Origin: Luteimonas sp. MC1572 | GTDB taxonomy: Bacteria; Pseudomonadota; Gammaproteobacteria; Xanthomonadales; Xanthomonadaceae | Direction of reading: 5' to 3' | DNA: 64,000 nucleotides | Assembly: GCF_016615815.1 (NCBI RefSeq) | Contig: NZ_CP067112.1 | Span: 1,240,001 to 1,304,000 of the forward strand | In this document: positions 47,715-57,292 of the stretch, piece after piece | How positions within the stretch are numbered: position 1 is the first letter of the stretch | How the letters are laid out: each line of letters opens with the position of its first letter | The notes under the pieces: generated by a model | Told to the model about the DNA's origin: nothing | What the model saw: the letters and a program-made list of their open reading frames with translations, nothing else | The model's database searches: none | Program-made: the position numbers and the translations under genes

Positions 47715-49844
47715 TCAGCCGATCACGCGCTCGAACGGCGGCAACGCGTCGATGATGCGCTTGCCGTAACGCCGGGTGAGGAGCCGCGAGTCGAGGATGA
47801 TCACGCGCCCGGTATCGGTGGACGTGCGGATCAGCCGCCCGGCGAACTGGGTCAGCGTGCGCAGCGCGTGCGGCACCGCGATCAGGTTGAAGGCGTTGTG
47901 GCCGCGGCTCTCCAGCCATTCGCTCAAGGTGGCGGTCTGCGGGTCGGTCGGCACCGAGAACGGCACCTGGGTGATCACCACCGTGGTGCACGCCTCTCCC
48001 GGCAGGTCGAGGCCCTCGCCGAACGAGTTCAGGCCGAACAGCACGGAACCCTTGCCGGCGGCGATCCGTGCCACGTGGTCGGCAACCGTCTGCGACTTGT
48101 TGCCCATGCCTTGGACGAGGATCTGCCTGCGGCGCGCATCCGACATCAGCTCCGCGACTTTTTCCATTTTCCAGCGCGAGGTGAACAGCACCATGCTGCC
48201 CTTGCCCCAGTCCAGCTCGCGCTCGAGGTAGTCGGCGACGGCCGCGGGATGGCCTTCGCGGTCATCGGGCGTGGCCGGAAACTTCGGGATGATCAACTGC
48301 GCCTGGCGCGGCAGGTCGAACGGCGAGGGCAGGCTCACCATCTCGGCGTGATCCGGCAGCCCGGTATCGATGGCGAACGCCTGGAAATCGCCGCCGCCGG
48401 TGAGCGTTGCCGATGTCATCACCACCGAGTCGACGTCCTTCCACAGCAGCTGGCGCAGCACCTGCGCGGCCGAGACCGGCGAGCAGTGGCAGACCAGGTC
48501 GCCGTCGCGGGCCTGGGTCAGCCAGCGCGCCATGGGCGGCGAACCCTCGCGGTCTTCGCGGCGCCAGCCCGACCACAGCGCGTGCTGTTCCTCGACCATC
48601 TCCAGGGCCATGCCCAGGTTGCGCTGCAGGCGCTCCTTGGCCGGATCATCCTGCTTCGACTTGGCGACCATCTGCTGCGCGGCGTGCACCCAGTTGAACA
48701 GGCTGCGGGTGTCGTCGCCGAGCTCTTCCACGGCGGGCATCCAGTCCACCGGCAGGCGGCCGTGCGGCGCGCGCCACATCGGATCGCGATCGCCGGGTTC
48801 GGGAGTCCAGGCGTGTTCGAGTTCGACGCGGAACGCCTTGAGCGCCTTGGCGACGCGCGCCGCCAGCTCGACGGCGTCGCTCGGCAGCAGCGTGCCGATC
48901 GTCTCCTTGCCGACCAGACGGTAGCTGGCGGTCACCAGGCCCTGCATCCGCGCCACGCGCTTGGCCATGTCGCCCAGCGGCAGGCGCGCCGCGCCCTGGT
49001 CGATGGCGACGCTGGCAACGTGGTGGCCTTCATCGAGCACCAGCAGCATGTCCGCGGGCGCCGCCAGCAAGGGCTGGCTGTTTTCCGCATCCCCCAGCGA
49101 CAGCGACGACAGCAGGAGGGCGTGGTTGGTGACCACGATCTGCGCCTCGCGCACGGTGGTGCGCGCGGTCAGCACCGGGCACTGCGCGGCATAGCCGCAG
49201 CGACGTCCCGCGCAGGCCGATGCCGGCGTGGTGATCTGGCTGCGCAGGGCAGGGCTGACGACTTCCGGCGCGGCATCCAGGTCGCCGTCCCACAGGCGAT
49301 CGGTATATGCCTCGAGGAGGCGCGTCGCGGCTTCGATCTCGAACGGGGACAGCGGACGGTCGTACAGCGGCTCCTCGTCGGGGAACATCGCATCCTGGCT
49401 CGATCCGCCCTGCATTTCGGCGGCGTTGCGCGTGCACAGGTAGCGCGTGCGGCCCTTGGCCAGCGCCACGCGTGCCTGCAACCCGGTCGCGGCGAGGAAC
49501 GCCGGAATGTCACGCTCGACCAGCTGCGACTGCAGGGCGACGGTGCCGGTGCTGATGATCAGCTTCTTGCCGGTGGCCAGCGCGATCGGCACGCCGGCGG
49601 TCAGGTAGGCGAGGCTCTTGCCGACGCCGGTCGGCGCTTCGGCAATGCCGATGCCGCCGCTGGTAGCCAGAGCCCGCGAGACCACGCCGATCATGTGGCT
49701 CTGCGCACGCCGCGTGCTGAAGCCGGGCGTGTTGTCCTGCAGGCTGCTGTAGGCGGCGCGGATGTCGGTCTTCAGTGCTTCGGTGAGGACGCGCGTGGTG
49801 GCGGTGGCCTGTTGGGCCGTGGGCTGCGGCCCGGAATCATTCAT
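47715..49844 (-). CDS. dinG: DinG-family ATP-dependent DNA helicase
   Basis: 709 residues. XPD/DinG type superfamily 2: Walker A in AEAPTGVGKS (69-77), DEGHH (DEAH box), motifs TSATLTGGG and GLDLPGE, and Arg fingers QFAGRLIRT. Four cysteines (YLCTRN near 137, CAGRRC and QC near 216-227) would hold the 4Fe-4S cluster. It unwinds DNA 5'-3' and acts on forked or R-loop structures. Length is typical. Its 5' end (49844) lies 57 bases from the copy of the tRNA-Phe anticodon-arm core, marking the host side of the small integrated element. Confidence 0.93.
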   Translation of the reverse strand: MNDSGPQPTAQQATATTRVLTEALKTDIRAAYSSLQDNTPGFSTRRAQSHMIGVVSRALATSGGIGIAEAPTGVGKSLAYLTAGVPIALATGKKLIISTGTVALQSQLVERDIPAFLAATGLQARVALAKGRTRYLCTRNAAEMQGGSSQDAMFPDEEPLYDRPLSPFEIEAATRLLEAYTDRLWDGDLDAAPEVVSPALRSQITTPASACAGRRCGYAAQCPVLTARTTVREAQIVVTNHALLLSSLSLGDAENSQPLLAAPADMLLVLDEGHHVASVAIDQGAARLPLGDMAKRVARMQGLVTASYRLVGKETIGTLLPSDAVELAARVAKALKAFRVELEHAWTPEPGDRDPMWRAPHGRLPVDWMPAVEELGDDTRSLFNWVHAAQQMVAKSKQDDPAKERLQRNLGMALEMVEEQHALWSGWRREDREGSPPMARWLTQARDGDLVCHCSPVSAAQVLRQLLWKDVDSVVMTSATLTGGGDFQAFAIDTGLPDHAEMVSLPSPFDLPRQAQLIIPKFPATPDDREGHPAAVADYLERELDWGKGSMVLFTSRWKMEKVAELMSDARRRQILVQGMGNKSQTVADHVARIAAGKGSVLFGLNSFGEGLDLPGEACTTVVITQVPFSVPTDPQTATLSEWLESRGHNAFNLIAVPHALRTLTQFAGRLIRTSTDTGRVIILDSRLLTRRYGKRIIDALPPFERVIG

Positions 49845-49900
49845 GTCGTGGATTTTCCCACGTCCACCAACGAAAAGCCCCGCAGGGCGAATGCCGTGCA

Positions 49901-49917
49901 GACACGGGGATTTTCAA
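49901..49917. repeat. 17-bp copy of the tRNA-Phe anticodon arm (candidate att site)
   Basis: GACACGGGGATTTTCAA at 49901-49917 is identical to 54078-54094, inside tRNA-Phe. Identity stops exactly at both ends. The remaining tRNA 3' half is not present next to this copy, so the att interpretation is incomplete. Confidence 0.7.
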
Positions 49918-50059
49918 GGAGTCCACGGGCACTCCCTAACCTTGCTTTGCCTGAAAATTCCTCTGTAAAGTTGCTATAAGATACTGATTAATAAGGGAAA
50001 AATGATGCGTTCCCCGTCCGTTTGAAGGATGATGCATTCGCGTCCCGTCCGTGTCCTTC

Positions 50060-50079
50060 AGGGATACGCGAGGGATATG
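50060..50079. repeat. AGGGATA direct repeats, left end of the element
   Basis: AGGGATACG (50060-50068) and AGGGATATG (50071-50079) lie just upstream of the integrase start and resemble the group at 53939-53975. They may be arm-type binding sites of the integrase. Confidence 0.55.
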
Positions 50080-50104
50080 ACCCTAGACCACAGAGGAACA
50101 GGCA

Positions 50105-50545
50105 ATGGCCACGAAATCTGCCGAGCAATTCCGCATCACAGAGAAGTACCTAAAGAGCGTTCCCCTCCCGCCGCCAGGGTGCAGCCGTCTGGATTACGAG
50201 ACGAACCCCCTCTACCGGGGTTCGCTATTTGCGTGACTGCCAAAGGGAGCATTTCCTTCCGCTGCGTCTACACCACCAAGACGAAGGAATCCCGTCGCTA
50301 CGTCTTCGGCCATTGGCCCGCATTGTCGGCCGCGGCCGCCCGTGAGGTCTTTCTGAAGCTCCGGAAAGAGATCGAGCTAGGGGGCGACCCTGCCGCGGCG
50401 AAGGTGAAGGCCCGGAAGGATGCCGAAGAGGCCCGCGAGCGCGACAAGCGGGAAATCACCGTTCCCCAGCTCTCTGAGAAGTACATCGCCGAGCATGCCA
50501 AAAGGAAGCGCAGCGGCGCGGAAGACGTGCGCCGGATTACTCCGG
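50105..50545 (+). pseudogene. tyrosine integrase, N-terminal fragment with frameshift
   Basis: From ATG 50105 (GAGGA upstream) the frame gives MATKSAEQFRITEKYL and then RLDYETNPL, and the expected continuation GFAICVTAKGSISFRCVY appears in another frame from about 50212, so a frameshift lies in the run around 50200-50215. The sequence is the N-terminal arm-binding and start of the core-binding region of a prophage integrase (YVFGHWPALSAAAAR, KVKARKDAEEARERDK). It ends near 50540, well before the catalytic domain. The integrase is dead. Confidence 0.82.
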
Positions 50546-50884
50546 GGCGAAGCCATCACCATCACTGGCGGTCGGGAGACGACGGAGACGGAGTTCGGGT
50601 TCTCGGTGTCGAAGGTGACGCTGGTCAGCCGTCTACAGGCGCTGCTGCATTCCGGCGACCTCCGCATCCCGCGCGCGCTACCCGATGCAGCCGTGCTGAC
50701 CCGCGAGTTGCAGGAGTTCCGGGTCAAATACACGGACGCGGGCAACGCGACGTTCAATGCCCGCGAAGGGGAGCACGATGACCTGGTGTTGGCCCTCGCC
50801 ATCGCTGTCTTCGGTCTGTCGGAGACGGACGCGGCCAGGTCGGCAGATCTGTTGTTCCTCAACAAGCGCCTCTTTGGGGTTTAA
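50546..50884 (+). pseudogene. phage terminase large subunit, C-terminal fragment
   Basis: The frame reads VSKVTLVSRLQALLHSGDL, LPDAAVLTRELQEFRVKYT and EGEHDDLVLALAIA, which matches the end of phage terminase large subunits, with the nuclease-domain Asp pair in EHDDLV. Nothing of the ATPase half is present; it is joined directly to the integrase fragment. This indicates a large deletion that fused two ends of a prophage. Confidence 0.78.
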
Positions 50885-50898
50885 GAGCCGCAAACAAG

Positions 50899-51315
50899 TT
50901 AGAAGAACAAGTCATCAACCACCGCCCACCCAACGGACGCGATCAGAAGTACGGCGGAGGCGATTGCGGCGTAGTACTTCCATGCATAGAACCGGTAACG
51001 CCAGTCCTTCAGTGGCGAATCGGAGTAGTCAACCTCCTGCAACCCGGCCTTCTTTGCGGCCGTTCGCGCCTTGCTCACCTGCTCGTAAGCAGTGACGTAT
51101 TGAAGCAAGTCAAAGGTAATGGAGCTGATCGCGAGTAACGCAATCAAGGCCATTAGCCATGCGGGAACGGCTGACAGCAATGGAGGGCTGTCCGAGTCGC
51201 CGGATAGGAATAGCCAGACGATCGCGAGGACGCCTGCGGCTACAGTCCTGACAATGGTCGAGACTTGAGCGGAGAGCTCGTCTAGCTTCTTCTTGGCATC
51301 ATCAAGGCTGGGCAT
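50899..51315 (-). CDS. small membrane protein in tRNA-Phe element
   Basis: 138 residues. A short amphipathic N-terminus (MPSLDDAKKKLDEL) is followed by three transmembrane helices: about 22-38, 52-72 and 115-133, separated by a basic cytoplasmic loop (ARTAAKKAGLQ). No domain recognised; it resembles small effector-like membrane proteins only in topology. Its ATG overlaps the TAA of the H1-like gene (TAATG), so the two are coupled. Confidence 0.75.
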   Translation of the reverse strand: MPSLDDAKKKLDELSAQVSTIVRTVAAGVLAIVWLFLSGDSDSPPLLSAVPAWLMALIALLAISSITFDLLQYVTAYEQVSKARTAAKKAGLQEVDYSDSPLKDWRYRFYAWKYYAAIASAVLLIASVGWAVVDDLFF

Positions 51316-51566
51316 TAGGCACGCTTCTTTGCAGCTTTCTTGGCTGCCTTCTTTGCAGCAGGCTTCTTCGCAGCCTTCTTTGCAGCAGGCTTCTTCGCAG
51401 CCTTCTTCGCTGCTGCTTTCTTAGCAGCTTTCTTGGCTGGAGCTTTCTTGATAACGACTACAACTTTCCTGGCTGCCTTCTTGGCAGCAGATTTTGCGGT
51501 CTTCTTTCGACCAGCCACGCGCGGCTTGAGCATGGGGCCATCATCGTCATCGTCACCCGGAACCAT
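51315..51566 (-). CDS. histone H1-like Lys/Ala-rich protein
   Basis: 83 residues from ATG 51566 with AAAGGAG upstream, which is better than the earlier in-frame ATG inside the ATPase gene. Residues 5-9 are a run of Asp; the rest repeats AKKAAKKPAAKKAA as in histone-H1-like or HU-tail proteins. Such tails bind DNA non-specifically. It lies 46 bases after the ATPase gene and overlaps the membrane-protein gene, so all three form one operon. The tail composition could also come from simple repeat expansion. Confidence 0.8.
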   Translation of the reverse strand: MVPGDDDDDGPMLKPRVAGRKKTAKSAAKKAARKVVVVIKKAPAKKAAKKAAAKKAAKKPAAKKAAKKPAAKKAAKKAAKKRA

Positions 51567-51612
51567 CCAATTCTCCTTTCCTATCGCGATGAACTGCCCC
51601 CAGACGGCGAGC

Positions 51613-53610
51613 TCAATCCTTATGAACACCAAGCTTGTCGAACAGCACGCGGTTTCGACGCATCGCGTCCTTAACCAGTCGGTCATACGAAATGATCTCG
51701 ACATAGCCGCGACCGCCGGCCAGCGTCTTGAAGTAGCCTTCGCCGTCAGCGGTCTTGTTGTAGAGCATGTCTACCTGCCGCTGCATGGTCGGGGTAATGT
51801 CGGCTATTAGATACCCGACGTAGCGCAAATTGGTCGGATTGATCGGGCGCCCATCCACGTCTTTGACCCCGCCGTTGCTGATCTCATAGAACCGTTGCGT
51901 GATCTGCTCCGTTGGGTCTGATCTGTAATCGTCCCTGCCGGGTCGCTTGAACTCGATGATGACCACGCCGCCAGAGCCATCACCCGGTTCCGAAACACCA
52001 ACAGGAGTGTCGTAGAAGAACGAGAAGATGTCCGGCTCTTTTCCTGAAGTACCCTCCAATCCGCGCACGCTGTTGAGTTTCTTGTCCGAGGTGAGAAGCG
52101 TATGGAAGCAGAGGCGTTCATCAATCAGCCACAGGTTCTGCTGCTCGAAGAAAATGTCCTTCGATGTAGCGCCCATTGGGAAAATCATCTTGTGTAGCAC
52201 CCGTTCGAGCGGGTACTTGTCGTCCTCATAGGCGCGCTTCAGGCTATGCCCGATGAGGTCGAGGATGACGCGGCGATGCGCGATGTAGTCCGCTAGCTTG
52301 CTTTTGCCAACATCGTTCATGTCTTCCATGAGCTTCTTGATCTGCTGCTCATAGGCATCAAACGATTCGGTCTCCATTCGAGCTGCGACGTGCCGCTCTT
52401 CCTTCCTTACGCCATCCTCTATTTCGCGGCGGAGGTGTAGCAGAGCCTCATCGAGTTTTTCATCACTAAGCCCAGGTTGAATTTTTTTCTGAATGAGAGT
52501 CCGGTACCGCTCGCGCATCAGCACGCGATACTCCGGTGCCTTCTCAACGAAGCGTTCGATCTGCGCCACCTTCTCCGTGTTGGTCGTCTTTAGGTCTTCG
52601 ACCAAGACTTCTCGGAGTGATTCTGCCAACGCTTTCGTAAGCTCGGCCTTCGAGAGCAGCGTGCGGTCAAGATCGAGTGCATCATCCGACTGGAACAGGA
52701 TGCTCGTTCGTTCGCGATTCGCGTGGTCATCAAGGTACTCGCCGGTGACGAGAACGATGAGCGCATAAGAAGCCTGCTGGTCGTCGGTCAGCTTCTCCGG
52801 CAGCTCGGGCATGAGATCGCGTAGTCGAGCCGTGGTGACCTCGCGACCGTTAGCGCAGAGGTGGTACTCATGCTTGGCGCGCCCATCCTTGTTCCGGAAG
52901 GCCTGAACAGCAAAAGTGTTCTTCCCTACGGTGAAGAAGCGTTCTTGGATATGGGGTTGAACCGTCTGGTCGTACAGGTCATTAACGTTGACTGCCTCGA
53001 AGCCAGACGCCTCAAGGATGATGCGGGGGCAAAGCCGCGCAGCGAACCGGATTAGGAAGTGCTCGATGATGCGCTTGGCTATCGTTTCTGGGTCGCGCGG
53101 CCAAGCGGCTTGGTACTTCTGGTCCAAGCCCTGCATGACGATGGTCGTTCCTACTGGCTCGTCTGTTGGGCTCGTCGTATCTGAGCCCGCCATTTCATCG
53201 TCGATGTTGAACCGGAACGCGCGCAGGAGGCCTCCGGCTTCGGCCTCGAACACACTCCTGACTTCCACCTGCTGGAAGACCTTGAGGTACATGAAGCGGC
53301 CAACACCCTTGCCGCCAAGTTTCACCTTGCTAAGGGTGTAGGCCTCGCCGAAGGATGTGATGTTCCGCTGGGTGAAGCCGATGCCGTTATCGGAAATCTC
53401 GAACCCATCAAACAGGATCGTGGGGTCATGTCCCTCGGTGGCGAGGTCATGGCGCTCAATCAAGCGAATTCGGATTCGTCCATCTGAAGGCGTTAGCTTT
53501 CGCTCCTCGATGGCATCAATGGAATTGGAGATTGCCTCGAACAGCGGGATCAGACCGCGTGGCGCGCTTAGGTCGATGCGCTCCACAAGGCCACGTAGGT
53601 CTGTCCGCAT
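51613..53610 (-). CDS. GHKL ATPase with predicted PD-(D/E)XK nuclease domain
   Basis: 665 residues from MRTDLRGLVE, chosen because GGGGAGG precedes ATG 53610. N-terminal GHKL ATPase: N-box E25-A-I-S-N29, G1 in SDNGIGF (74-79) and G2 in GGKGVGRF (99-106), as in HSP90/MutL/MORC. A middle region is mostly helical (about 330-480). Near the end D525, then IIEFK (E551, K553), and a Gln in PTEQITQRF form a PD-(D/E)XK-like set, so a nuclease domain is predicted. GHKL ATPases linked to nucleases recur in prokaryotic conflict systems. It sits in a decayed element beside tRNA-Phe and has lower GC than its flanks. Anti-phage function is inference. Confidence 0.8.
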   Translation of the reverse strand: MRTDLRGLVERIDLSAPRGLIPLFEAISNSIDAIEERKLTPSDGRIRIRLIERHDLATEGHDPTILFDGFEISDNGIGFTQRNITSFGEAYTLSKVKLGGKGVGRFMYLKVFQQVEVRSVFEAEAGGLLRAFRFNIDDEMAGSDTTSPTDEPVGTTIVMQGLDQKYQAAWPRDPETIAKRIIEHFLIRFAARLCPRIILEASGFEAVNVNDLYDQTVQPHIQERFFTVGKNTFAVQAFRNKDGRAKHEYHLCANGREVTTARLRDLMPELPEKLTDDQQASYALIVLVTGEYLDDHANRERTSILFQSDDALDLDRTLLSKAELTKALAESLREVLVEDLKTTNTEKVAQIERFVEKAPEYRVLMRERYRTLIQKKIQPGLSDEKLDEALLHLRREIEDGVRKEERHVAARMETESFDAYEQQIKKLMEDMNDVGKSKLADYIAHRRVILDLIGHSLKRAYEDDKYPLERVLHKMIFPMGATSKDIFFEQQNLWLIDERLCFHTLLTSDKKLNSVRGLEGTSGKEPDIFSFFYDTPVGVSEPGDGSGGVVIIEFKRPGRDDYRSDPTEQITQRFYEISNGGVKDVDGRPINPTNLRYVGYLIADITPTMQRQVDMLYNKTADGEGYFKTLAGGRGYVEIISYDRLVKDAMRRNRVLFDKLGVHKD

Positions 53611-54049
53611 TCGATGCCTCCCCTGCATCAACGTAGGGGTCGACTTCATCACACTCGCGCCTGTAGGGCCAGTTTGCCGGTGTTGAAGCCTGCGCCTCTG
53701 CGGTCGCGCCCGCTGCGACGGGCCGCGTCGTCGGGTAGGAAGAGCCCCCACGCAGGGTTAGACGATCCGCCCCCGTAACGTCCGGGAGCTCCCCCTCGAT
53801 CCTGTCCCCCAGAGGCGTCCGGGATCGCTCCCCAGTCGCCCAGGAGCCCGGTTGATCGTCGAGGGGGATCGTCCCCTGTCCGGGAAGGTTGCCGCGTCCC
53901 TGAGCGCGTCCTGTGCGGACGAACGCACCGGCCCGTTGAGGGATATCCGAAGGGTATGGATCGGAGAGGGATACGCGGACGACAGACAAGAAAAAAGGCC
54001 GCGATTGCTCGCAGCCCTTGTCCTGTCTCGCTTCACTGTCCACCGCAAA
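53611..54049. other. non-coding right part of the tRNA-Phe element
   Basis: 439 bases with no convincing gene, between the ATPase start and tRNA-Phe. It contains the right group of AGGGATA repeats and probably the ATPase-operon promoter, which I cannot place. Confidence 0.5.
53939..53975. repeat. AGGGATA direct repeats, right end of the element
   Basis: AGGGATATC (53939-53947), AGGGTATGG (53951-53959) and AGGGATACG (53967-53975). They match the pair at 50060-50079 in sequence and orientation, so they look like arm-type integrase sites at the other end. Confidence 0.55.
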
Positions 54050-54125
54050 TGGTGGCCGGGGAGGGAATCGAACCCCCGACACGGGGATTTTCAATCCCCT
54101 GCTCTACCAACTGAGCTACCCGGCC
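54050..54125 (-). tRNA. tRNA-Phe (anticodon GAA)
   Basis: Read leftward: GGCCGGG acceptor (54125-54119), D-arm GCTCAGTTGGTAGAGC, anticodon loop TTGAAAA with GAA, T-arm with GGTTCGATTCC, and encoded CCA (54052-54050). 76 bases. Its anticodon-arm sequence (54078-54094) is duplicated at 49901-49917. Confidence 0.97.
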
Positions 54126-54275
54126 ACTGGCGAGCGCGGAATGATACGGCGGCGGGGCGCGTGCGGCAAGCATCACGGCAGCTGAACCTGCTTGTGGGGT
54201 GTCGCTCCGGGCGCATTCCGCGCGTTGCATGATGGCGTTACGGATGTAGATGCCGCACTGCGGCGGGAGGCGACG

Positions 54276-54731
54276 ATGTCCACGAAAACGATTGCCCGGA
54301 TGGGCATGGCCCTGGCGGCGGTATTGCTGGTGTCGGGTTGTGCGACGGGTGGCAGAGTCGGCGCCGCGGAAAAGCTCGCGATCTATCGCGCCGCGGCGGG
54401 TTTGCCGGTCAACAGCTTCCCGTTCCACGGGAGCATCACCGGCTGGACGCCGCTGGGCGACGGCGCGATCGCGCTGTGGACCAGCCCGAGGCGCGCCTGG
54501 TTGCTGGACCTGGACGGGCCTTGCCCGGATATCGAATTCACCCCGGTGATCGCGGTCACCAGCAGCCAGGCCGGGCGCGTTTCGGCGCGCTTCGACAAGG
54601 TGCTGGCAAGCGGCCAGGGTTCGATGCAGATCCCGTGCCGCATCAGCGAGATCCGTCCGCTCGACACCAGCAAGGTCAAGGCCGCCGAGAAGGCGGCCCG
54701 CGAAGATCAGGAAGCGTCTTCGGGCACGTAG
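54276..54731 (+). CDS. DUF6491 lipoprotein
   Basis: 151 residues from [10 protein letters not shown], with GGGAGG upstream. Signal peptide with lipobox LVSGC (C22), so it is a lipoprotein. The rest ([23 protein letters not shown] and [10 protein letters not shown]) fits the DUF6491 family, of unknown function. Two cysteines may form a disulfide. Its end overlaps the end of yggX on the other strand by about 25 bases. Confidence 0.85.
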   Translation: MSTKTIARMGMALAAVLLVSGCATGGRVGAAEKLAIYRAAAGLPVNSFPFHGSITGWTPLGDGAIALWTSPRRAWLLDLDGPCPDIEFTPVIAVTSSQAGRVSARFDKVLASGQGSMQIPCRISEIRPLDTSKVKAAEKAAREDQEASSGT

Positions 54732-54982
54732 CCGGCGGGCGTTTCGGCGCCGCCGCCGAACAGGAACTTCTCCATCTCGCCTTCGAGGAAGGCGCGGTGC
54801 GCGGGATCCAGCGGCGACAGCCGGTTCTCGTTGATCAGCATGGTCTGGTGCGCCAGCCATGCCGCCCAACCGGCCTTGCCGATGTGCGCGAAGACGCGCT
54901 TGCCCAGTTCGCCCGGCCACGGTACGAAGGCGAGGCCTTCGGCGTCCTGTTTCTGGTATTCGCAGTACACGGTGCGGCTCAT
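54707..54982 (-). CDS. yggX: oxidative-damage protection / Fe(II)-trafficking protein YggX
   Basis: 91 residues. [23 protein letters not shown] and [20 protein letters not shown] are diagnostic of YggX, which protects Fe-S enzymes from oxidative damage. It overlaps the mutY stop by four bases (ATGA), consistent with the known mutY-yggX pairing in proteobacteria. Confidence 0.96.
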   Translation of the reverse strand: MSRTVYCEYQKQDAEGLAFVPWPGELGKRVFAHIGKAGWAAWLAHQTMLINENRLSPLDPAHRAFLEGEMEKFLFGGGAETPAGYVPEDAS

Positions 54983-56061
54983 GGCGGCGGATCCTCCTGC
55001 TGCTCGGCGAACTGCGCGTCGAGCAGTGTCCTGACGGGCGCCGGGATCCCGAGGGCATCGATCGCGTCTAGCGATACCCAGCGCAGGTCGTCATTGTCGC
55101 CCACCGCGGCGGCGGGGGCGACTGCGCGCCAGCGCAGCGTCAGCAGCCTCAGCCGGTAGTGGCTGAAAGCGTGGGCAATCGGCTCGAGGGCCTCGCCCTG
55201 CGCGTAGTCACCGTCGACATGGGCGTGGAAAAGCGCACGCGCGGTGTCATGGTCGTCGGCCTCCGGCAGCGACCAGAGCTGGGCCCAGACGCCGGCCGGC
55301 GGGCGGCGGCGCAGCAGCACGCGGCCTTCGCTGTCGCGAAGCAGCAGCAGAACGGCTTCGCGCTGCGGCAGCGCCTTGCCGGGTTTCGGCGTGGGCAGCT
55401 CGGTGACGCGACCTTGGATGCGTGCGACGCAGCCGTCGTGCAGCGGGCAGAGGATGCACGCCGGGTCGTGGCGCGTGCACAGGGTGGCGCCGAGATCCAT
55501 CTGCGCCTGGGTGTAGTCGGCCAGGCGCGCGTCGGGCAGCTGCGCCTCGGCGTGCTGCCAGAGCTGTTTCTCGACCTTGGGCAGGCCCGGCCAGCCGCTG
55601 ACGCCGTGGACGCGTGCCAGCACGCGCTTGACGTTGCCATCGAGGATCGCGTGGCGGTCGCCCCAGGCCTGCGACAGGATCGCGCCGGCGGTGCTGCGGC
55701 CGATGCCCGGCAGCGCCAGCAGTGCGTCGAAGTCGCGCGGCAGTTCGCCGTCGTGGCGTTCGACGCAGGCGCGCGCCGCGGCGTGCAGGTTGCGCGCGCG
55801 CGCGTAGTAGCCCAGACCCGACCAGAGCCCGAGCACGTCGTCCAGCGGCGCGGCGGCCAACGCCGGCAGGTCGGGCAGGGCGGCCACGAAGCGCTCGAAG
55901 TAGGGCACCACCACGCGCACCTGGGTCTGCTGCAGCATGATTTCCGACAGCCACACCCGATACGGCGAGCGCGGGTGCTGCCAGGGCAGGTCATGGCGGC
56001 CGTGGATGTCGAACCACGCGAGGAGCCGCGGCGCGAAGCCGCTGTCGGCAACTTCGCTCAC
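54979..56061 (-). CDS. mutY: A/G-specific adenine DNA glycosylase
   Basis: 360 residues from GTG 56061, which overlaps the stop of the AsmA-like gene (GTGA). MutY features: catalytic Glu in [10 protein letters not shown], HhH motif [13 protein letters not shown], catalytic Asp in LDGNVKRVL, the 4Fe-4S loop [17 protein letters not shown], and a C-terminal NUDIX-like 8-oxoG-reading domain. It removes A paired with 8-oxoG. A longer open frame upstream of the GTG has no similarity. Confidence 0.96.
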   Translation of the reverse strand: MSEVADSGFAPRLLAWFDIHGRHDLPWQHPRSPYRVWLSEIMLQQTQVRVVVPYFERFVAALPDLPALAAAPLDDVLGLWSGLGYYARARNLHAAARACVERHDGELPRDFDALLALPGIGRSTAGAILSQAWGDRHAILDGNVKRVLARVHGVSGWPGLPKVEKQLWQHAEAQLPDARLADYTQAQMDLGATLCTRHDPACILCPLHDGCVARIQGRVTELPTPKPGKALPQREAVLLLLRDSEGRVLLRRRPPAGVWAQLWSLPEADDHDTARALFHAHVDGDYAQGEALEPIAHAFSHYRLRLLTLRWRAVAPAAAVGDNDDLRWVSLDAIDALGIPAPVRTLLDAQFAEQQEDPPP

Positions 56062-57292
56062 GGCGATTCTTCGATCGTCACTTCCACGCCTTCGAGCACG
56101 CCACCCGGCACTTCGATGCGCGGCGCGGTGGCGCGCGCACGCAGCGGCGGCAGCGGTGAGTCGTCCGCGGCGGACTGCGACCAGGCGAGGATTTCGGCGA
56201 TGCGCAACACGGCTTCGGCGCGCGCGTCGCCACGCGCAAGCTGCACGGCCACGGGGTCGCCAAGCGTCGCCTTGCCGGCGTAGGCGATGGAAAACGGCAG
56301 CGGGGTGTCCGGTGCGTCCAGCGGCGGCGGCAGCGCCGGCCAGGCCTGCGGCCATGCTGCCATGCGCCCGGACAGCTCCAGCAGCAGTGCGCGCGACAGT
56401 GCGATCCGGCCGCGCGCATCGAGCGTGGGCACCACGCCTTCACCCTGCAACACCACGTCGGCCGGCGCGAGCGACCACGCACCGTTGCGCAGCCGCAGCG
56501 GCCCATGCAGCCCGAGCGTGAATGGCAGCGCGCTGTCGCCGCCGTCGTAGCGCGCGCTTGCGCCGAAGCGCAGCGGCTGCACGCGGAGCGTGCCGGCGTC
56601 GTAGCGCAGCGGCCCGGAGGCGGTGACGTAGGCGGGCAGCCGCCAGCTGCCGTTGTCCAGCGTGGCGCGGCCGGTGACGGCGGCGCCGCTGCCGTTCTCG
56701 ACCCGTTCGGCAGCGATGCGCAGGTCGAACTGGACCGCCGTGGGCGGCGCAAGCACGAGGCGACCGCGTGCCTTCGCGGCCAGCGGCGCGCCGGCGCGCA
56801 GCGCGTCCAGGGACAGCCCGAGCGCTTCGACGTGCCAGCCGTCGCCGTCGATGCGACCGTCGTTGACCAGCAGGCCATTGCGCAGCGTGGGGATCCGGCC
56901 GTCGCCGGGTGGCCGCGTGGCAAGCCAGGCCGTGAGCGCAGCGACATCAAGCCGGGGCGCGTCGAGTTCGATGCGGTCGAGCTCGAGCGGCGCGGCGCGG
57001 TTGCGCAGCGTGGACCATGGCAGGGAAAGGAACACACGCTCTGCGCGCAAGAGTGGCGTGGCGGCACCAGGCTGGCGCGCGACGACGTCGCGCACTTCGA
57101 GCATGGGCGTGCCGCGCAGGCGGTAGCGCGCTTCGCCCGAAGCGCTGATCTCCAGCCCGAGGATGCCGCCCACCGTGTCCAGCGCGAGCCGCGAAAGTCG
57201 CTGCGGCTGTGCCAGCAGCGACAGCACGATGGCGGCGGCAAGCAGCAGGAGCGCAAGCGTCCCCGCCAGCCAGGCGGCAACGCGGCGCCGCG

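Noticed and set aside
50029..50781. A single 250-residue protein across the integrase/terminase junction
   Set aside because: The N-terminal part before the frameshift is in another frame and after about 50545 this frame reads nonsense, with the terminase sequence in a third frame.
53516..54094. 192-residue open frame on the minus strand between tRNA-Phe and the ATPase
   Set aside because: It runs through the tRNA and the integrase arm repeats and has low-complexity composition; no ribosome site.
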